Positions 56,704-64,000 of a DNA stretch of 64,000 nt are shown piece after piece; within the stretch, counting starts at the first letter, position 1; each line of letters begins with the position of its first letter. The translations under genes were made by a program, and so were the position numbers. This DNA is from Serratia plymuthica NBRC 102599 (GTDB lineage Bacteria; Pseudomonadota; Gammaproteobacteria; Enterobacterales; Enterobacteriaceae), in the NCBI RefSeq assembly GCF_001590925.1, contig NZ_BCTU01000003.1:124001-188000 (forward strand). Reading direction: 5' to 3'. Below the pieces are notes generated by a model. The model ran no database searches and had not been told where the DNA came from. It saw only the letters and a program-made list of their open reading frames with translations.

Positions 56704-57897
56704 ATGGCGCGGACTACACGCCCCCTCACACACACCGAAGTACAAAAAGCCAAAGCCCTCGAGAAAGACCTCACTCTGCACGACGGTGATGGCCTGTTCC
56801 TGTTAGTCAAAACCACCGGCAAGAAATTGTGGCGTTTCCGCTACCTCCGCCCCGGCACCAGTTCACGGACTATGGTTAGCCTCGGTGCCTACCCTGCCCT
56901 GTCACTTGCCGACGCCCGGCAAATTCGTGCCGAAAAGCTCGCGATACTGGCGAGAGGCATTGACCCACAGGCTAAAGAGGCGGAAGAAGCAGAACAAAAG
57001 CAGGTAGCCCAAGAAAGCATTTTCCTGAACGTGGCAAAGCAATGGTTCGTGTTGAAGCAGGCCAGTGTTAGCGTTAAGCATGCGGAAGACATCTGGCGTT
57101 CTCTTGAAAAAGACATACTGCCATCTATCGAGAATGTCCCGGTTCAGGACATCAAAGCGCGTTTGCTGATCCAAGTGCTGGAACCTATCAAGGCCCGTGG
57201 CGCATTAGAGACAGTCCGACGTTTAGTACAACGTATTAACGAAATCATGATCTACGCCGTCAACACTGGCTTGATTGATGCTAATCCGGCTTCTGGTATT
57301 GGTAATGCATTCGAGCGCCCTAAGAAGCAGCATATGCCGACTATACGGCCCGAAGAATTGCCCAAGCTGATGCGCACTATCTCGATGAGCAATCTATCGA
57401 TACCCACCCGTTGCTTGCTTGAATGGCAATTGCTGACCCTGATACGTCCGTCAGAGGCCTCCGCAACCGCATGGGCTGAGATCGATATTGAAAACCGTGA
57501 ATGGCGTATCCCGGCAGAACGAATGAAAGCCAAACGTGATCACATCGTTCCACTGTCAGACCAAGCACTAGAGATACTGGAAATTATGCACCCTATCAGC
57601 GGCAGGCGTGAGCACGTGTTCCCAAGCCGCAACGACCCGCGTAAGGCCATGAACAGCCAGACAGCGAATGCTGCACTAAAGCGTATCGGTTATGGCGGCA
57701 AGCTTGTTGCTCATGGGCTACGCTCTATCGCAAGTACAGCGATGAATGAAGCAGAGTTTAATGCCGATGTCATAGAAGCAGCTCTTGCACATAGCGATAA
57801 AAATGAGGTAAGAAAAGCATATAACCGTTCCACATACCTTGAGCAGCGGCGTGAGTTAATGGATTGGTGGGGAGCGGAAGTATACGCAAAAAAATAG
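56704..57897 (+). CDS. int: P4-type tyrosine integrase
   Basis: The 397-residue integrase starts MARTTRPLTHTEVQKAKALE, the DUF4102 arm-binding domain (1-95). The core-binding domain covers 105-200, and the catalytic domain has Arg248 (TLIRPSEA), His337/Arg340 (AHGLRSIA), His363 and Tyr373 (KAYNRSTYLEQRREL). All catalytic residues are present, so it should be active. It integrates at ssrA. ATG 56704 follows a weak site; a longer frame from 56662 exists but runs through the operator repeats. Confidence 0.95.
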   Translation: MARTTRPLTHTEVQKAKALEKDLTLHDGDGLFLLVKTTGKKLWRFRYLRPGTSSRTMVSLGAYPALSLADARQIRAEKLAILARGIDPQAKEAEEAEQKQVAQESIFLNVAKQWFVLKQASVSVKHAEDIWRSLEKDILPSIENVPVQDIKARLLIQVLEPIKARGALETVRRLVQRINEIMIYAVNTGLIDANPASGIGNAFERPKKQHMPTIRPEELPKLMRTISMSNLSIPTRCLLEWQLLTLIRPSEASATAWAEIDIENREWRIPAERMKAKRDHIVPLSDQALEILEIMHPISGRREHVFPSRNDPRKAMNSQTANAALKRIGYGGKLVAHGLRSIASTAMNEAEFNADVIEAALAHSDKNEVRKAYNRSTYLEQRRELMDWWGAEVYAKK

Positions 57898-58200
57898 TCA
57901 TATATGTATTAGCCCAGATCTGAGCTGACACTTTTACGGCTCAGGGCTATACCTAATCTGACAGACAGCTCTGTGCCTGAAGCTAGCATTGCTAACATCG
58001 GGTTGTATTATCTAATAGGCATTAGGCCAACGGCTTAGAAATTATTAGATTTGTTGAATAAACGTAAGTAAAATGAAACTTTGCAACAGCGCCAGTCCAT
58101 TTTGATGTTCAGTAATGTTGTATTTGCTTAACGAGACAAGTAGGTTAGATTTATAATTTAATTCATAAAAATGATACTTTACAGGAGATTAAGTATAAAA
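57898..58200. other. AT-rich gap between int and the cargo gene
   Basis: This 303-base stretch is AT-rich and holds no coding frame that I can support. It presumably contains the int terminator and the promoter of the cargo gene. Confidence 0.4.
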
Positions 58201-59841
58201 ATGAAACTGATCAGTGAATTAGACTTTGGCTATACAGATGCTCAAAATTACAGAAAAAGAAAGCAGAAAGAGAAGTTCAAAAAATGGTTCGTAAAAGATT
58301 CAAATTTAAATCGCGTGTGCTCTGATGATGTATCATTTATTATCGGCGAAAAAGGCACGGGAAAAACATCCTATGCAGTTTTTCTTTCCAATGAAGAATA
58401 CAATGGAATATCTTCAGAGTTAAAGTATGTAAAGGAGACTGATTATCGAGACTTTCTTTTTCTAAAAAAAGAAAATCATCTTCTATTTTCTGACTATCAT
58501 ACAATTTGGGAGATGATACTTCTATTACTCATTTCCAAGAAAATAATTGAAAATGAATCCGGTCTCTTGCACAAAATTACAAGTGGTAAATTTGGAAAAT
58601 TCAGTAAGCTAAATGATGCCATAGATGATTATTTTGTGAAATCGTTTGATCCCGAAGTTGAATCAGCCATTCAAATGGTTATAGGTTCCAATAAAGCTGT
58701 TGAGTTATTTGCAAAATATGAAGAACATGTAGGCGTAAAAACTAACATTGAAACTTCGCGTGAAGAGAAAGGCACAAGATCTTCTTTTCAACGTAATATG
58801 TATTACATAATTAAAAAGTTTAAAGATGCTATTAGTGAATTAAAACTTGAAAAAGATCACTTGATGTTCATTGATGGAATTGATGTTAGGCCAGCAGATA
58901 TAGAACATCAAGAATATCTTGAATGCATAAAGGGGTTATCTTTAGCAATACTCAGCTTAAATAATGAATTTTTCCCCAACATAAAGGATAGCAAGGGATC
59001 TTGTCGTTATGTTCTCTTAATCCGACCAGATATATTTGAGTCTATTTCTCTTCACAACCCAAATGCTAAGATTAGAGATAATGCCATCGTTTTAAATTGG
59101 AATACAAACTATGATAGCCATAGAAGATCACTATTATTCTCAGCAGTAGACAAAATGATATCAACACAATGTGAATGTGAAGATTTTACAACGACTAAAA
59201 GCTGGGATTATTATTTCCGGTGGGATGCAAAAACACTGGAGTTTGCTCTTCCAAGTGGGCAAATGACATCTTTTATTTCCTTCCTGAGACTTTCATATCA
59301 TAGGCCGCGAGACATTTTTACAATGTTACAGATATTAAAGGCAAATTCAAAAGATAATCAAGAAAAGGAGTTCTTTTCATTAGACGATTTCAATTCCCCA
59401 TCCTTTCAGCGGGATTACTCTAACTACTTGCTCGGTGAGATAAAAGATCAATTATCTTTCTATTATAAACAATCTGACTATGAAATGTTTTTAAAGTTTT
59501 TTAGTTATCTTAATGGTAACTATAGATTCAACTATGACTATTTTGTTGAAGCTTTTAAGAGAATGGATGATGATCTTAATTCCATATCATCAGATAGACC
59601 TAAATTCATGTCGTCAGAGAATGATTTTTTGCAGTTTTTATACGAATTAAATGTTATTAGTTCAATTGAAGAATCAGAGGCAACCGGAAAAGCAGTTGTT
59701 AGATGGTGTTTTAGAGAGAGAACTCAAGCTAATCTTTTCCCTAAAATTAGACTAGGCGCGAATAATTACGAGATATTTTATGGGTTAAGAAAGGCGTTAC
59801 AAGTAGACATACCTATTAAAGCATCGAAAAAAGATAAGTGA
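58201..59841 (+). CDS. Large P-loop ATPase cargo gene (Sll1717/FunZ-like), candidate defence gene
   Basis: The 546-residue protein has Walker A GEKGTGKTS at 49-57 and Walker B LMFIDGID at 221-228. A strand YVLLIRPDI at 270-278 could be a sensor with an arginine. The C-terminal half is helical and has no enzyme motif I recognise. It resembles the Sll1717-type P-loop ATPases, sometimes called FunZ. The coding region is visibly AT-rich with lysine, isoleucine and asparagine enriched, unlike all neighbours, which shows separate acquisition. ATG 58201 follows GGAG at 12-13 bases. It stands alone between int and the Ogr gene, the cargo slot of P4 satellites. Confidence 0.8.
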   Translation: MKLISELDFGYTDAQNYRKRKQKEKFKKWFVKDSNLNRVCSDDVSFIIGEKGTGKTSYAVFLSNEEYNGISSELKYVKETDYRDFLFLKKENHLLFSDYHTIWEMILLLLISKKIIENESGLLHKITSGKFGKFSKLNDAIDDYFVKSFDPEVESAIQMVIGSNKAVELFAKYEEHVGVKTNIETSREEKGTRSSFQRNMYYIIKKFKDAISELKLEKDHLMFIDGIDVRPADIEHQEYLECIKGLSLAILSLNNEFFPNIKDSKGSCRYVLLIRPDIFESISLHNPNAKIRDNAIVLNWNTNYDSHRRSLLFSAVDKMISTQCECEDFTTTKSWDYYFRWDAKTLEFALPSGQMTSFISFLRLSYHRPRDIFTMLQILKANSKDNQEKEFFSLDDFNSPSFQRDYSNYLLGEIKDQLSFYYKQSDYEMFLKFFSYLNGNYRFNYDYFVEAFKRMDDDLNSISSDRPKFMSSENDFLQFLYELNVISSIEESEATGKAVVRWCFRERTQANLFPKIRLGANNYEIFYGLRKALQVDIPIKASKKDK

Positions 59842-59856
59842 GTATAAATTTTAATC

Positions 59857-59896
59857 ATTCTGCGTCCGTTATAAAATTTTACAACGGATGCAGAAT
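59857..59896. terminator. Terminator hairpin after the ATPase gene
   Basis: ATTCTGCGTCCGTT pairs with AACGGATGCAGAAT with one mismatch across a 12-base AT loop. It lies 15 bases after the stop. Confidence 0.65.
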
Positions 59897-60565
59897 AAAA
59901 TTTCGCTATTAAAGATAGTATCTTTTAAAACTAAGATAGCTAACCCATCTATACAAAAAATTGGATTACTAACAAATTTTCTCCTCGCAATCGAAATGAA
60001 TCATCCAGCAAAGTTTTCCGACATTTTATTCCAATTATTAAAGCCTATGATTTCTATATAGAGATGAGCGGCAGTAACTCTCTGCTATCCTCTAAATATT
60101 TATATATCTCATTCACTTTTTTACTGGATAGACACACAGCAGCCCTCACATGTACATGAGCGTTTCTGCCATCTCCTATTCACAAATTCGAAAAATATCA
60201 CTTAGAGACCTGTGACGGCACGATCACGCCATTACTCATCCTAGCTTAAATAACTATATTTAAACGCCTCAGAGGCACACTGACGCATTAAACGAAAAGT
60301 CGCTCAAACCTCTGCGCGCGCAATACTCCCTCGCCTACGCGCTCTGACTTTATCATGCACATTTCATGCATGACACAGAGGCCCTGTAAGCCCTTGTGGC
60401 GCGGGGTTTCGGCTGTTTTGAGGGCTAGGGGATTCATGCAAAATCATGCACCCTATGCATGCACGCTCGATTTAAGGCAGGCTAGCCAGAAAAAAGGCAG
60501 CTTTCGGGCTTGGGGAAAGGTAAAAGCCCCGCAGCAAAATCAGCATTGCAGCGGGGCCAGTTCAA
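59897..60565. other. Non-coding region between cargo gene and Ogr-like gene
   Basis: About 670 bases without a supportable gene. In P4 this zone would hold psu and the cos packaging site, but no psu-like frame is present. A cluster of TCATGCA repeats (60353-60462) and a GC-rich patch near 60395-60415 are its only notable contents. A cos site is plausible but not demonstrated. Confidence 0.45.
60353..60462. repeat. Cluster of TCATGCA repeats
   Basis: TCATGCA occurs at 60353, 60364, 60434 and 60444, with an inverted copy at 60367-60373 and degenerate ATGCATGCA near 60455. Pairs are spaced 10-11 bases, one helical turn, which suggests protein binding. Confidence 0.65.
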
Positions 60566-60820
60566 TCAATGAAGTGTTTGATTTCGGCCATAACGGCGGT
60601 AACGATTTAATGTCCTTTTTTCCGGCGGCGGTAAATCATCAACGGTCACCGTTTCCGCTTGACTGGGCTGACATAAAATCTTATCGACGCTCTCCACCGT
60701 TTTAAATGTGCAGGAACACACGATGTTCTGGCACTGGTAATAGGCTTCTTTCGTCCGCTCCGTGATATAGCGACTGGTGCGGGTATAGGATGCATGGGTG
60801 CACAGCGGACAACGCATCAT
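60566..60820 (-). CDS. Ogr/Delta-type zinc-finger activator
   Basis: The 84-residue protein has Cys4, Cys7, Cys30 and Cys35 in the C-X2-C-X22-C-X4-C pattern of P2 Ogr and P4 Delta, followed by a charged tail. Such proteins activate late promoters of the satellite and its helper. It is a single-unit protein, whereas P4 Delta is a tandem of two. It starts two bases after the sid stop, so the two are cotranscribed. Confidence 0.88.
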   Translation of the reverse strand: MMRCPLCTHASYTRTSRYITERTKEAYYQCQNIVCSCTFKTVESVDKILCQPSQAETVTVDDLPPPEKRTLNRYRRYGRNQTLH

Positions 60821-60822
60821 GA

Positions 60823-61542
60823 TTAGGCCCCTTTCTGCTGCAAGCGTTGGCGTTTTTCCTTCAGTTCTGCGACAACCTGCATGCGTCTGGCAGGACTGCT
60901 TTGCAGTTCCGGCAATGCACCTGTTTCTTGCGGTATCGTCAGGCCAATCTCATTAAGTACCGGGTGGTCGATATTTTGCTTTGCCATGGCAACGTGAATA
61001 CGGCCTTGTAGCGTTCCCAGTACCTGTTGCTCAATCATTTTCATTGGATTGTCCGCATAGACGCCGTAAGCCCGTGAAGCCAGTGCGCAAGCCTTGATAA
61101 CGTCAGGGCTGATAAGCGCGGTGCTCAGTGCATCTACCGCCTTACTCATCGCATGTTCGGCAAAGGCCGTAAGGACTGCTTCATGTGCTGCCACCACTTC
61201 CGGGGCTGTTCTGCCGCAACTGAGGTGAAGCTGCATTTTGTCCAACTCCATTTCTTCAACCAGACCGTCGAACTCTTTCGCCAGCTCCCGTTTGGAAATC
61301 CGGCTGTGGTGCTGCGCTTGCAGTTCCGGGGTCATCTCCCCACGCAGTTTACGAAACAGGGTGCGCCACTGGCTTTCCGCCTCGTGACTTTCCACTTCCG
61401 TGTCTTTCTTCTGCTGATGGCAGCGGGCGATCCCTGTAATGACGTCTGTCAGCGCCTGATAGTTTTTGTCGTGGGCGGCGCGGGCATCACGCAGGGCTTG
61501 CAGTTTGTCGTTGATGTACTTGGGTAATGCAGTTGTGCTCAT
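60823..61542 (-). CDS. sid: Capsid size determination protein (Sid-like)
   Basis: The 239-residue, largely helical protein aligns in layout with P4 Sid: an N-terminal ALRDARAAHDKNYQALTDVI helix, then WRTLFRKLRGEMTPELQAQH and RELAKEFDGLVEEMELDK. Sid forms an external scaffold that forces the helper capsid into a small shell fitting only the satellite genome. ATG 61542 follows GGAG; the open frame extends further. It is the first gene of a sid-ogr pair and divergent from vis. Confidence 0.82.
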   Translation of the reverse strand: MSTTALPKYINDKLQALRDARAAHDKNYQALTDVITGIARCHQQKKDTEVESHEAESQWRTLFRKLRGEMTPELQAQHHSRISKRELAKEFDGLVEEMELDKMQLHLSCGRTAPEVVAAHEAVLTAFAEHAMSKAVDALSTALISPDVIKACALASRAYGVYADNPMKMIEQQVLGTLQGRIHVAMAKQNIDHPVLNEIGLTIPQETGALPELQSSPARRMQVVAELKEKRQRLQQKGA

Positions 61543-62087
61543 GGGGTTATCTCCGGTGTCAGTCAATATGAGGCTATTCTGCTGACTGCCGTACAACATC
61601 GCCATTCATCCCGGTTGGACTGTCCGCAGGACAACAGCACTGAAAACTGACGATAAAACCATCAACGAGATTTTAGTTTTATATAAAACTATTCACTACT
61701 GTTCACTTTAATAAAAAATGTAGTTAAATCAGTAAATAAAGCAGTGAACAGTTTATCTAAAACTATTCACCCAGTGTTCACTACTGTTCACTTTTCGAAA
61801 AAAGACCTTTTCTCTGGCTAGCCATGGTTAGATTTATTTTTGATGTTCCTGCCTATTTATAAATTGCTTATTGATTACTGAAAGCTATGAGCTAAAGGTG
61901 AGGAAGTACGAGGAGGGGTGGGCTAGTGCAACTTAATACAATTCGTTGTTTTTACGTGCAATTCCTTAGTCCATCACACAACAACACCTTGTTGCCAACC
62001 GGGAAAATATTCACATAATAGGGCGCTACCAAACGAACCCACACAGCGCCGGTGAGATCCCACCGGGTATAAACGAGGTGGCATTCC
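61543..62087. other. sid-vis divergent intergenic region
   Basis: 545 bases with no gene. It contains the sid and vis promoters, a palindrome TGTCC-GCA-GGACA at 61621-61633 that could bind the Ogr-like activator, and the iteron cluster at 61691-61792. Confidence 0.5.
61691..61792. repeat. Iteron cluster with GTGAACAG core, candidate replication origin element
   Basis: CTGTTCAC or its complement GTGAACAG occurs at 61699, 61744 and 61784, with partial copies at 61691, 61765 and 61774, in AT-rich DNA. The type I iterons bound by P4 alpha are GGTGAACAG-like. This suggests ori or crr of the satellite. Confidence 0.7.
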
Positions 62088-62348
62088 ATGCTTGCAGTTG
62101 CCACACCGACCCCTTCCACATTCCCGCCCATCCCGGTCGATTACACGCCCCGTGAGCGTTTCATTCGCCTGCCGGAAGTGCTGTATACCACCGGGCTGTC
62201 ACGCTCTACCGTCTACGAGATGATGAGCCGCAAGCAGTTCCCGGCCCAAGTTTCCCTTGGCGGTAAAACCGTGGCGTGGCTCGAATCAGAAATCGAAAAC
62301 TGGATGGCTGAACGCATCGCCAACCGTCATCAGGGGGCAGCAGCATGA
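62088..62348 (+). CDS. vis: AlpA/Vis-type transcriptional regulator
   Basis: The 86-residue protein has a MerR-like winged HTH: FIRLPEVLYTTGLSRSTVYEM followed by KQFPAQVSLGGKTVAWLES. This is the AlpA/Vis family, which controls int and excision. In P4, Vis represses the late leftward promoter and acts in excision. GAGGTGG precedes the ATG. It begins the rightward operon leading to the alpha gene. Confidence 0.9.
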   Translation: MLAVATPTPSTFPPIPVDYTPRERFIRLPEVLYTTGLSRSTVYEMMSRKQFPAQVSLGGKTVAWLESEIENWMAERIANRHQGAAA

Positions 62349-62590
62349 TGCGGTTAACTTTTGGTCGCCAGCACTTTACCCTGAATGACAACGACGCGCT
62401 GTTTGTTGCAGAATCCATCCTGTTGCAACGCAAACAGCCGGATATTGCCTTGCCGGAACACCGCAGCGATAAGCACGGCGTGATCCGCCTGGCCAGCAGC
62501 CAGGCCGAACCACGTTTATTCCGCGCCGGGCCGATCCCCTTGACCGATGCGGGAGCCGATACCCGCCACGACCAGCTTACCGACTGTTGA
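62345..62590 (+). CDS. Small satellite protein of unknown function
   Basis: An 81-residue frame starts in the ATGA overlap with vis. It begins [20 protein letters not shown] and has no motif I recognise. Overlap and codon use like its neighbours support a real gene. Confidence 0.65.
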   Translation: MMRLTFGRQHFTLNDNDALFVAESILLQRKQPDIALPEHRSDKHGVIRLASSQAEPRLFRAGPIPLTDAGADTRHDQLTDC

Positions 62591-62712
62591 TCACTATGCG
62601 ATCGATTGAACGTCCGGGGGCGTCTTACGGCTTGCCCCCACGTCCGGCCCTGCGCTATAGTCCCCCTGCTGTCGCACAATCGGCAGCCGGGCGTAGGAAC
62701 CCGTGTTACTCA

Positions 62713-63141
62713 ATGGCGACACAACACGCGCCAAGCGTGTTTTTTTATGTCGTGGCCTTAGCGCGCTCATTTTTTGCACAGTGGTTTCTATGCTACTGTG
62801 ACTATCAAACAATGGTGGCTCAGGCGGGGCAGCCTTCGGGCTGGCCGGTATCCATTGAGGCCGGTATTCCTACCCCCGTCTGGGCTACCACCCATAAGTG
62901 TAGGAACTTCGGTGGTAGCAATAACCATTACTCAATGGAGGCTGCCACCATGGCTACGACCCTCACCCCGACTCATCCTGAATTCTGTTTCCTGTTTGCG
63001 GCCATTCGCCGTACTGCCCTGACGGCAACCCCGTGCATGCTGCGCACCGTGGCAAATTCCGAGCACAACGCCCGCCGCCTGCTGGCGCGTGACTACATTC
63101 TGTCGTTTGCGGGCCGTCTGCCTGTGCAGGGGGTGGCATGA
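62713..63141 (+). CDS. Icd-like protein overlapping the immunity RNA
   Basis: The frame from ATG 62713 ([20 protein letters not shown]) gives 142 residues, similar to proteins annotated as Icd-like division inhibitors in P4/P1-related elements. It runs through the terminator and the CI-like RNA. A shorter protein of 63 residues from ATG 62950 ([20 protein letters not shown]) has a better ribosome site, GGAGG eight bases upstream, and may be the real product. In P4 the equivalent place holds kil/eta. Function is unproven. Confidence 0.6.
   Translation: MATQHAPSVFFYVVALARSFFAQWFLCYCDYQTMVAQAGQPSGWPVSIEAGIPTPVWATTHKCRNFGGSNNHYSMEAATMATTLTPTHPEFCFLFAAIRRTALTATPCMLRTVANSEHNARRLLARDYILSFAGRLPVQGVA
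62724..62746 (+). terminator. Intrinsic terminator of the immunity attenuator
   Basis: ACACGC, loop GCCAA, GCGTGT then TTTTTT. It lies downstream of target A and overlaps the pairing partner of the antiterminator arm CGTGTT. Confidence 0.82.
62825..62878 (+). ncRNA. CI-like immunity RNA
   Basis: CGGGG (62825-62829) pairs with CCCCG (62874-62878). The hairpin CAGCC-TTCG-GGCTG lies inside, then two copies of GGCCGGTAT flanking CCATTGAG. The fold resembles the small P4 CI RNA, which causes premature termination of the replication operon in the lysogen. Ends are taken from the outer stem. Confidence 0.7.
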
Positions 63142-63401
63142 ATACGCTGGCCGCCCGTTTCCACAGTGAAACTTTCTATCCTATTCCGCATGCTGATTTC
63201 CTGCGTCTTCAGCACGCACATTCTACCGGCGTGCTGTTCCTCGACATGCTGGACACCCTTGAATCGGCCGGTCAGCGCCCGGACGCCGCTCAGAAAGCCG
63301 CCTTTGCATCTGTCATAGCGATGCTCACTGACCAGCTCGGGCAGGTCGTCAAAACCTGTGATACCCACATCATCGCCAGCATGGAGGCTTCCGCCGCATG
63401 A
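63138..63401 (+). CDS. Small satellite protein of unknown function
   Basis: The 87-residue protein starts [20 protein letters not shown] in an ATGA overlap with the Icd-like stop. It appears helical, with no motif I recognise. It is part of the rightward operon upstream of alpha. Confidence 0.75.
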   Translation: MNTLAARFHSETFYPIPHADFLRLQHAHSTGVLFLDMLDTLESAGQRPDAAQKAAFASVIAMLTDQLGQVVKTCDTHIIASMEASAA

Positions 63402-63736
63402 ACACCCCACAGTCTTGTTTACCCGTTGAAGTCCGTACTGCCGTTTACCGCCGTGCATTGGCCCATGCCTATCTCGATACCTGCACCTTTTACCGGGTGA
63501 ACCCCGGCTACACACTGGATGAGCTGCAAATGGCGATTGCGATGGACATTGAAGGCTACTTTGTCCGCCAGCATGGAGCGGAAGTGGGCATGGATATGGC
63601 CTGCACCATGCTCAGTGACATGGTGCAGCCGGACATTCTGGTGGCGCCGCCGCGCCTGACAACGCTCGGCCAAAAGATGATGGATGAGCTGTGCTGTGGC
63701 CGGATGGCCATCACCTGTAACACCACCGTGCACTGA
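63398..63736 (+). CDS. Small satellite protein of unknown function
   Basis: The 112-residue protein starts [20 protein letters not shown] in an ATGA overlap with the preceding gene, so it is translationally coupled. It looks soluble and helical. The alpha gene follows 12 bases later; I know of no defined function. Confidence 0.75.
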   Translation: MNTPQSCLPVEVRTAVYRRALAHAYLDTCTFYRVNPGYTLDELQMAIAMDIEGYFVRQHGAEVGMDMACTMLSDMVQPDILVAPPRLTTLGQKMMDELCCGRMAITCNTTVH

Positions 63737-63748
63737 GGAGGCAAAACA

Positions 63749-64000
63749 ATGACCGCATTAAGCGTTTCTCACACCTCACGTGCAGCGACCGGCCACTGGC
63801 CGGTCTTGCTTCCCGCACTGGGCATTCACATTACTGCAGGGGGCCGGGCGCAGCCCTGCCCGGTCTGCGGCGGCAAAGACCGCTTTCGCTTTGATAATCT
63901 GCAGGGCCGTGGCACATGGTTTTGTAACCAGTGCGGCGGTGGCGATGGCCTGAATTTGGTCGAAAAAGCGCTGGCCGTGACCGCCAAAGAGGCCGCCGTG
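63749..64000 (+). CDS. P4 alpha-type replication primase/helicase, N-terminal part (cut by window edge)
   Basis: The 84 visible residues start MTALSVSHTSRAATGHWPVL. They contain the primase zinc ribbon Cys37/Cys40 (CPVCGGKDRFRF) and Cys59/Cys62 (WFCNQCGGGDGLNL), the N-terminal zinc domain of P4 alpha. The complete protein would carry primase, SF3 helicase and origin-binding domains to replicate the satellite. GAGGAGG precedes the ATG. Confidence 0.92.
   Translation, partial: MTALSVSHTSRAATGHWPVLLPALGIHITAGGRAQPCPVCGGKDRFRFDNLQGRGTWFCNQCGGGDGLNLVEKALAVTAKEAAV

Larger units (their letters stand above)
62693..62938 (+). promoter_or_regulatory. P4-type RNA immunity region with seqA and seqC targets
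   Basis: Target A has GTAGGAA (62693-62699) and CTCAATGG (62709-62716). Target C has GTAGGAA (62900-62906) and CTCAATGG (62931-62938). Between them the CI-like RNA carries the complements CCATTGAG (62852-62859) and TTCCTAC (62867-62873). The upstream target arm CGTGTT (62702-62707) can pair with AACACG (62723-62728), which is part of the terminator stem. Confidence 0.82.
56489..64000. mobile_element. P4-like satellite prophage integrated at ssrA (left part, continues past the window)
   Basis: The element begins at the tmRNA 3' end. It contains a P4-type integrase, one cargo gene, an Ogr/Delta-like activator, a Sid-like protein, candidate iterons, a Vis/AlpA regulator, an RNA immunity module, small genes and the alpha primase. 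The order, with sid-delta divergent from vis-alpha, is that of P4. No psu, capsid or tail gene is seen, as expected of a satellite that uses a P2-like helper. The right attachment site is outside the window. Confidence 0.88.

Noticed and set aside
59897-60565. psu gene or remnant downstream of the Ogr-like gene
   Set aside because: No frame on either strand resembles Psu; the interval looks non-coding.
60355-60705. Plus-strand frame of 116 codons in the satellite
   Set aside because: It runs through the TCATGCA repeats and opposite the Ogr-like gene, with no ribosome site or motif.
62594-62812. Minus-strand frame opposite the Icd-like gene
   Set aside because: Covers the attenuator on the opposite strand; no supporting signal.

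Overview
This window is a chromosomal segment of an enterobacterium of the genus Serratia, most likely of the S. marcescens group. The evidence is gene order (glyA-hmp ... glnB-glrR-qseG-glrK-glmY-purL-mltF-tadA-pgpC ... yfhL-acpS-pdxJ-recO-era-rnc-lepB-lepA-rseCBA-rpoE-nadB-trmN6-srmB ... grcA-ung-grpE-nadK-recN-bamE-rnfH-ratA-smpB-ssrA), a phlA-phlB phospholipase pair and a spermidine dehydrogenase gene, both typical of Serratia, and a GC-rich core. No tRNA, rRNA or CRISPR array was seen; the only structural RNAs are tmRNA, GlmY and a phage-type regulatory RNA.

Region 1 (1-2229): the start of glyA and divergent hmp, with PurR-like and NsrR-like sites between them. Region 2 (2271-13465): a leftward accessory operon for polyamine uptake and oxidation: a LysR regulator, two gamma-aminobutyraldehyde dehydrogenase paralogues, a YdcSTUV-type ABC importer, Tat-exported spermidine dehydrogenase and a triheme cytochrome c. 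A MITE/ERIC-like repeat abuts the regulator start. Region 3 (13588-24610): glnB, nadE, the glrR-qseG-glrK two-component operon, the GlmY sRNA with a sigma54 promoter and three GlrR operators, and purL.

Region 4 (24611-49618): conserved housekeeping genes (mltF, tadA, pgpC, acpS-pdxJ, recO-era-rnc-lepB-lepA, the rpoE-rseABC envelope-stress operon with its rseD leader, nadB, trmN6, srmB). Serratia additions are murQP, a DUF2157 membrane protein, an unrecognised membrane protein and phlAB. Region 5 (49619-56590): ung, grpE (sigma32 promoter), nadK, recN (two LexA boxes), bamE, rnfH-ratA, smpB and ssrA.

Region 6 (about 56489-64000, running off the right edge): a P4-like satellite prophage integrated at the 3' end of ssrA. 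It carries a P4-type integrase, one AT-rich cargo gene for a large P-loop ATPase in the position where P4 satellites carry anti-phage systems, an Ogr/Delta-like activator, a Sid-like capsid-size protein, a candidate replication iteron cluster, an AlpA/Vis regulator, an Icd-like gene, small unknown genes and the start of the alpha primase. Between vis and alpha is a readable RNA immunity module. A structured CI-like RNA holds short sequences complementary to two flanking target sites, and the upstream target overlaps the antiterminator arm of an intrinsic terminator. No psu gene is visible. The immunity module and the ATPase cargo are the most interesting parts of the window.
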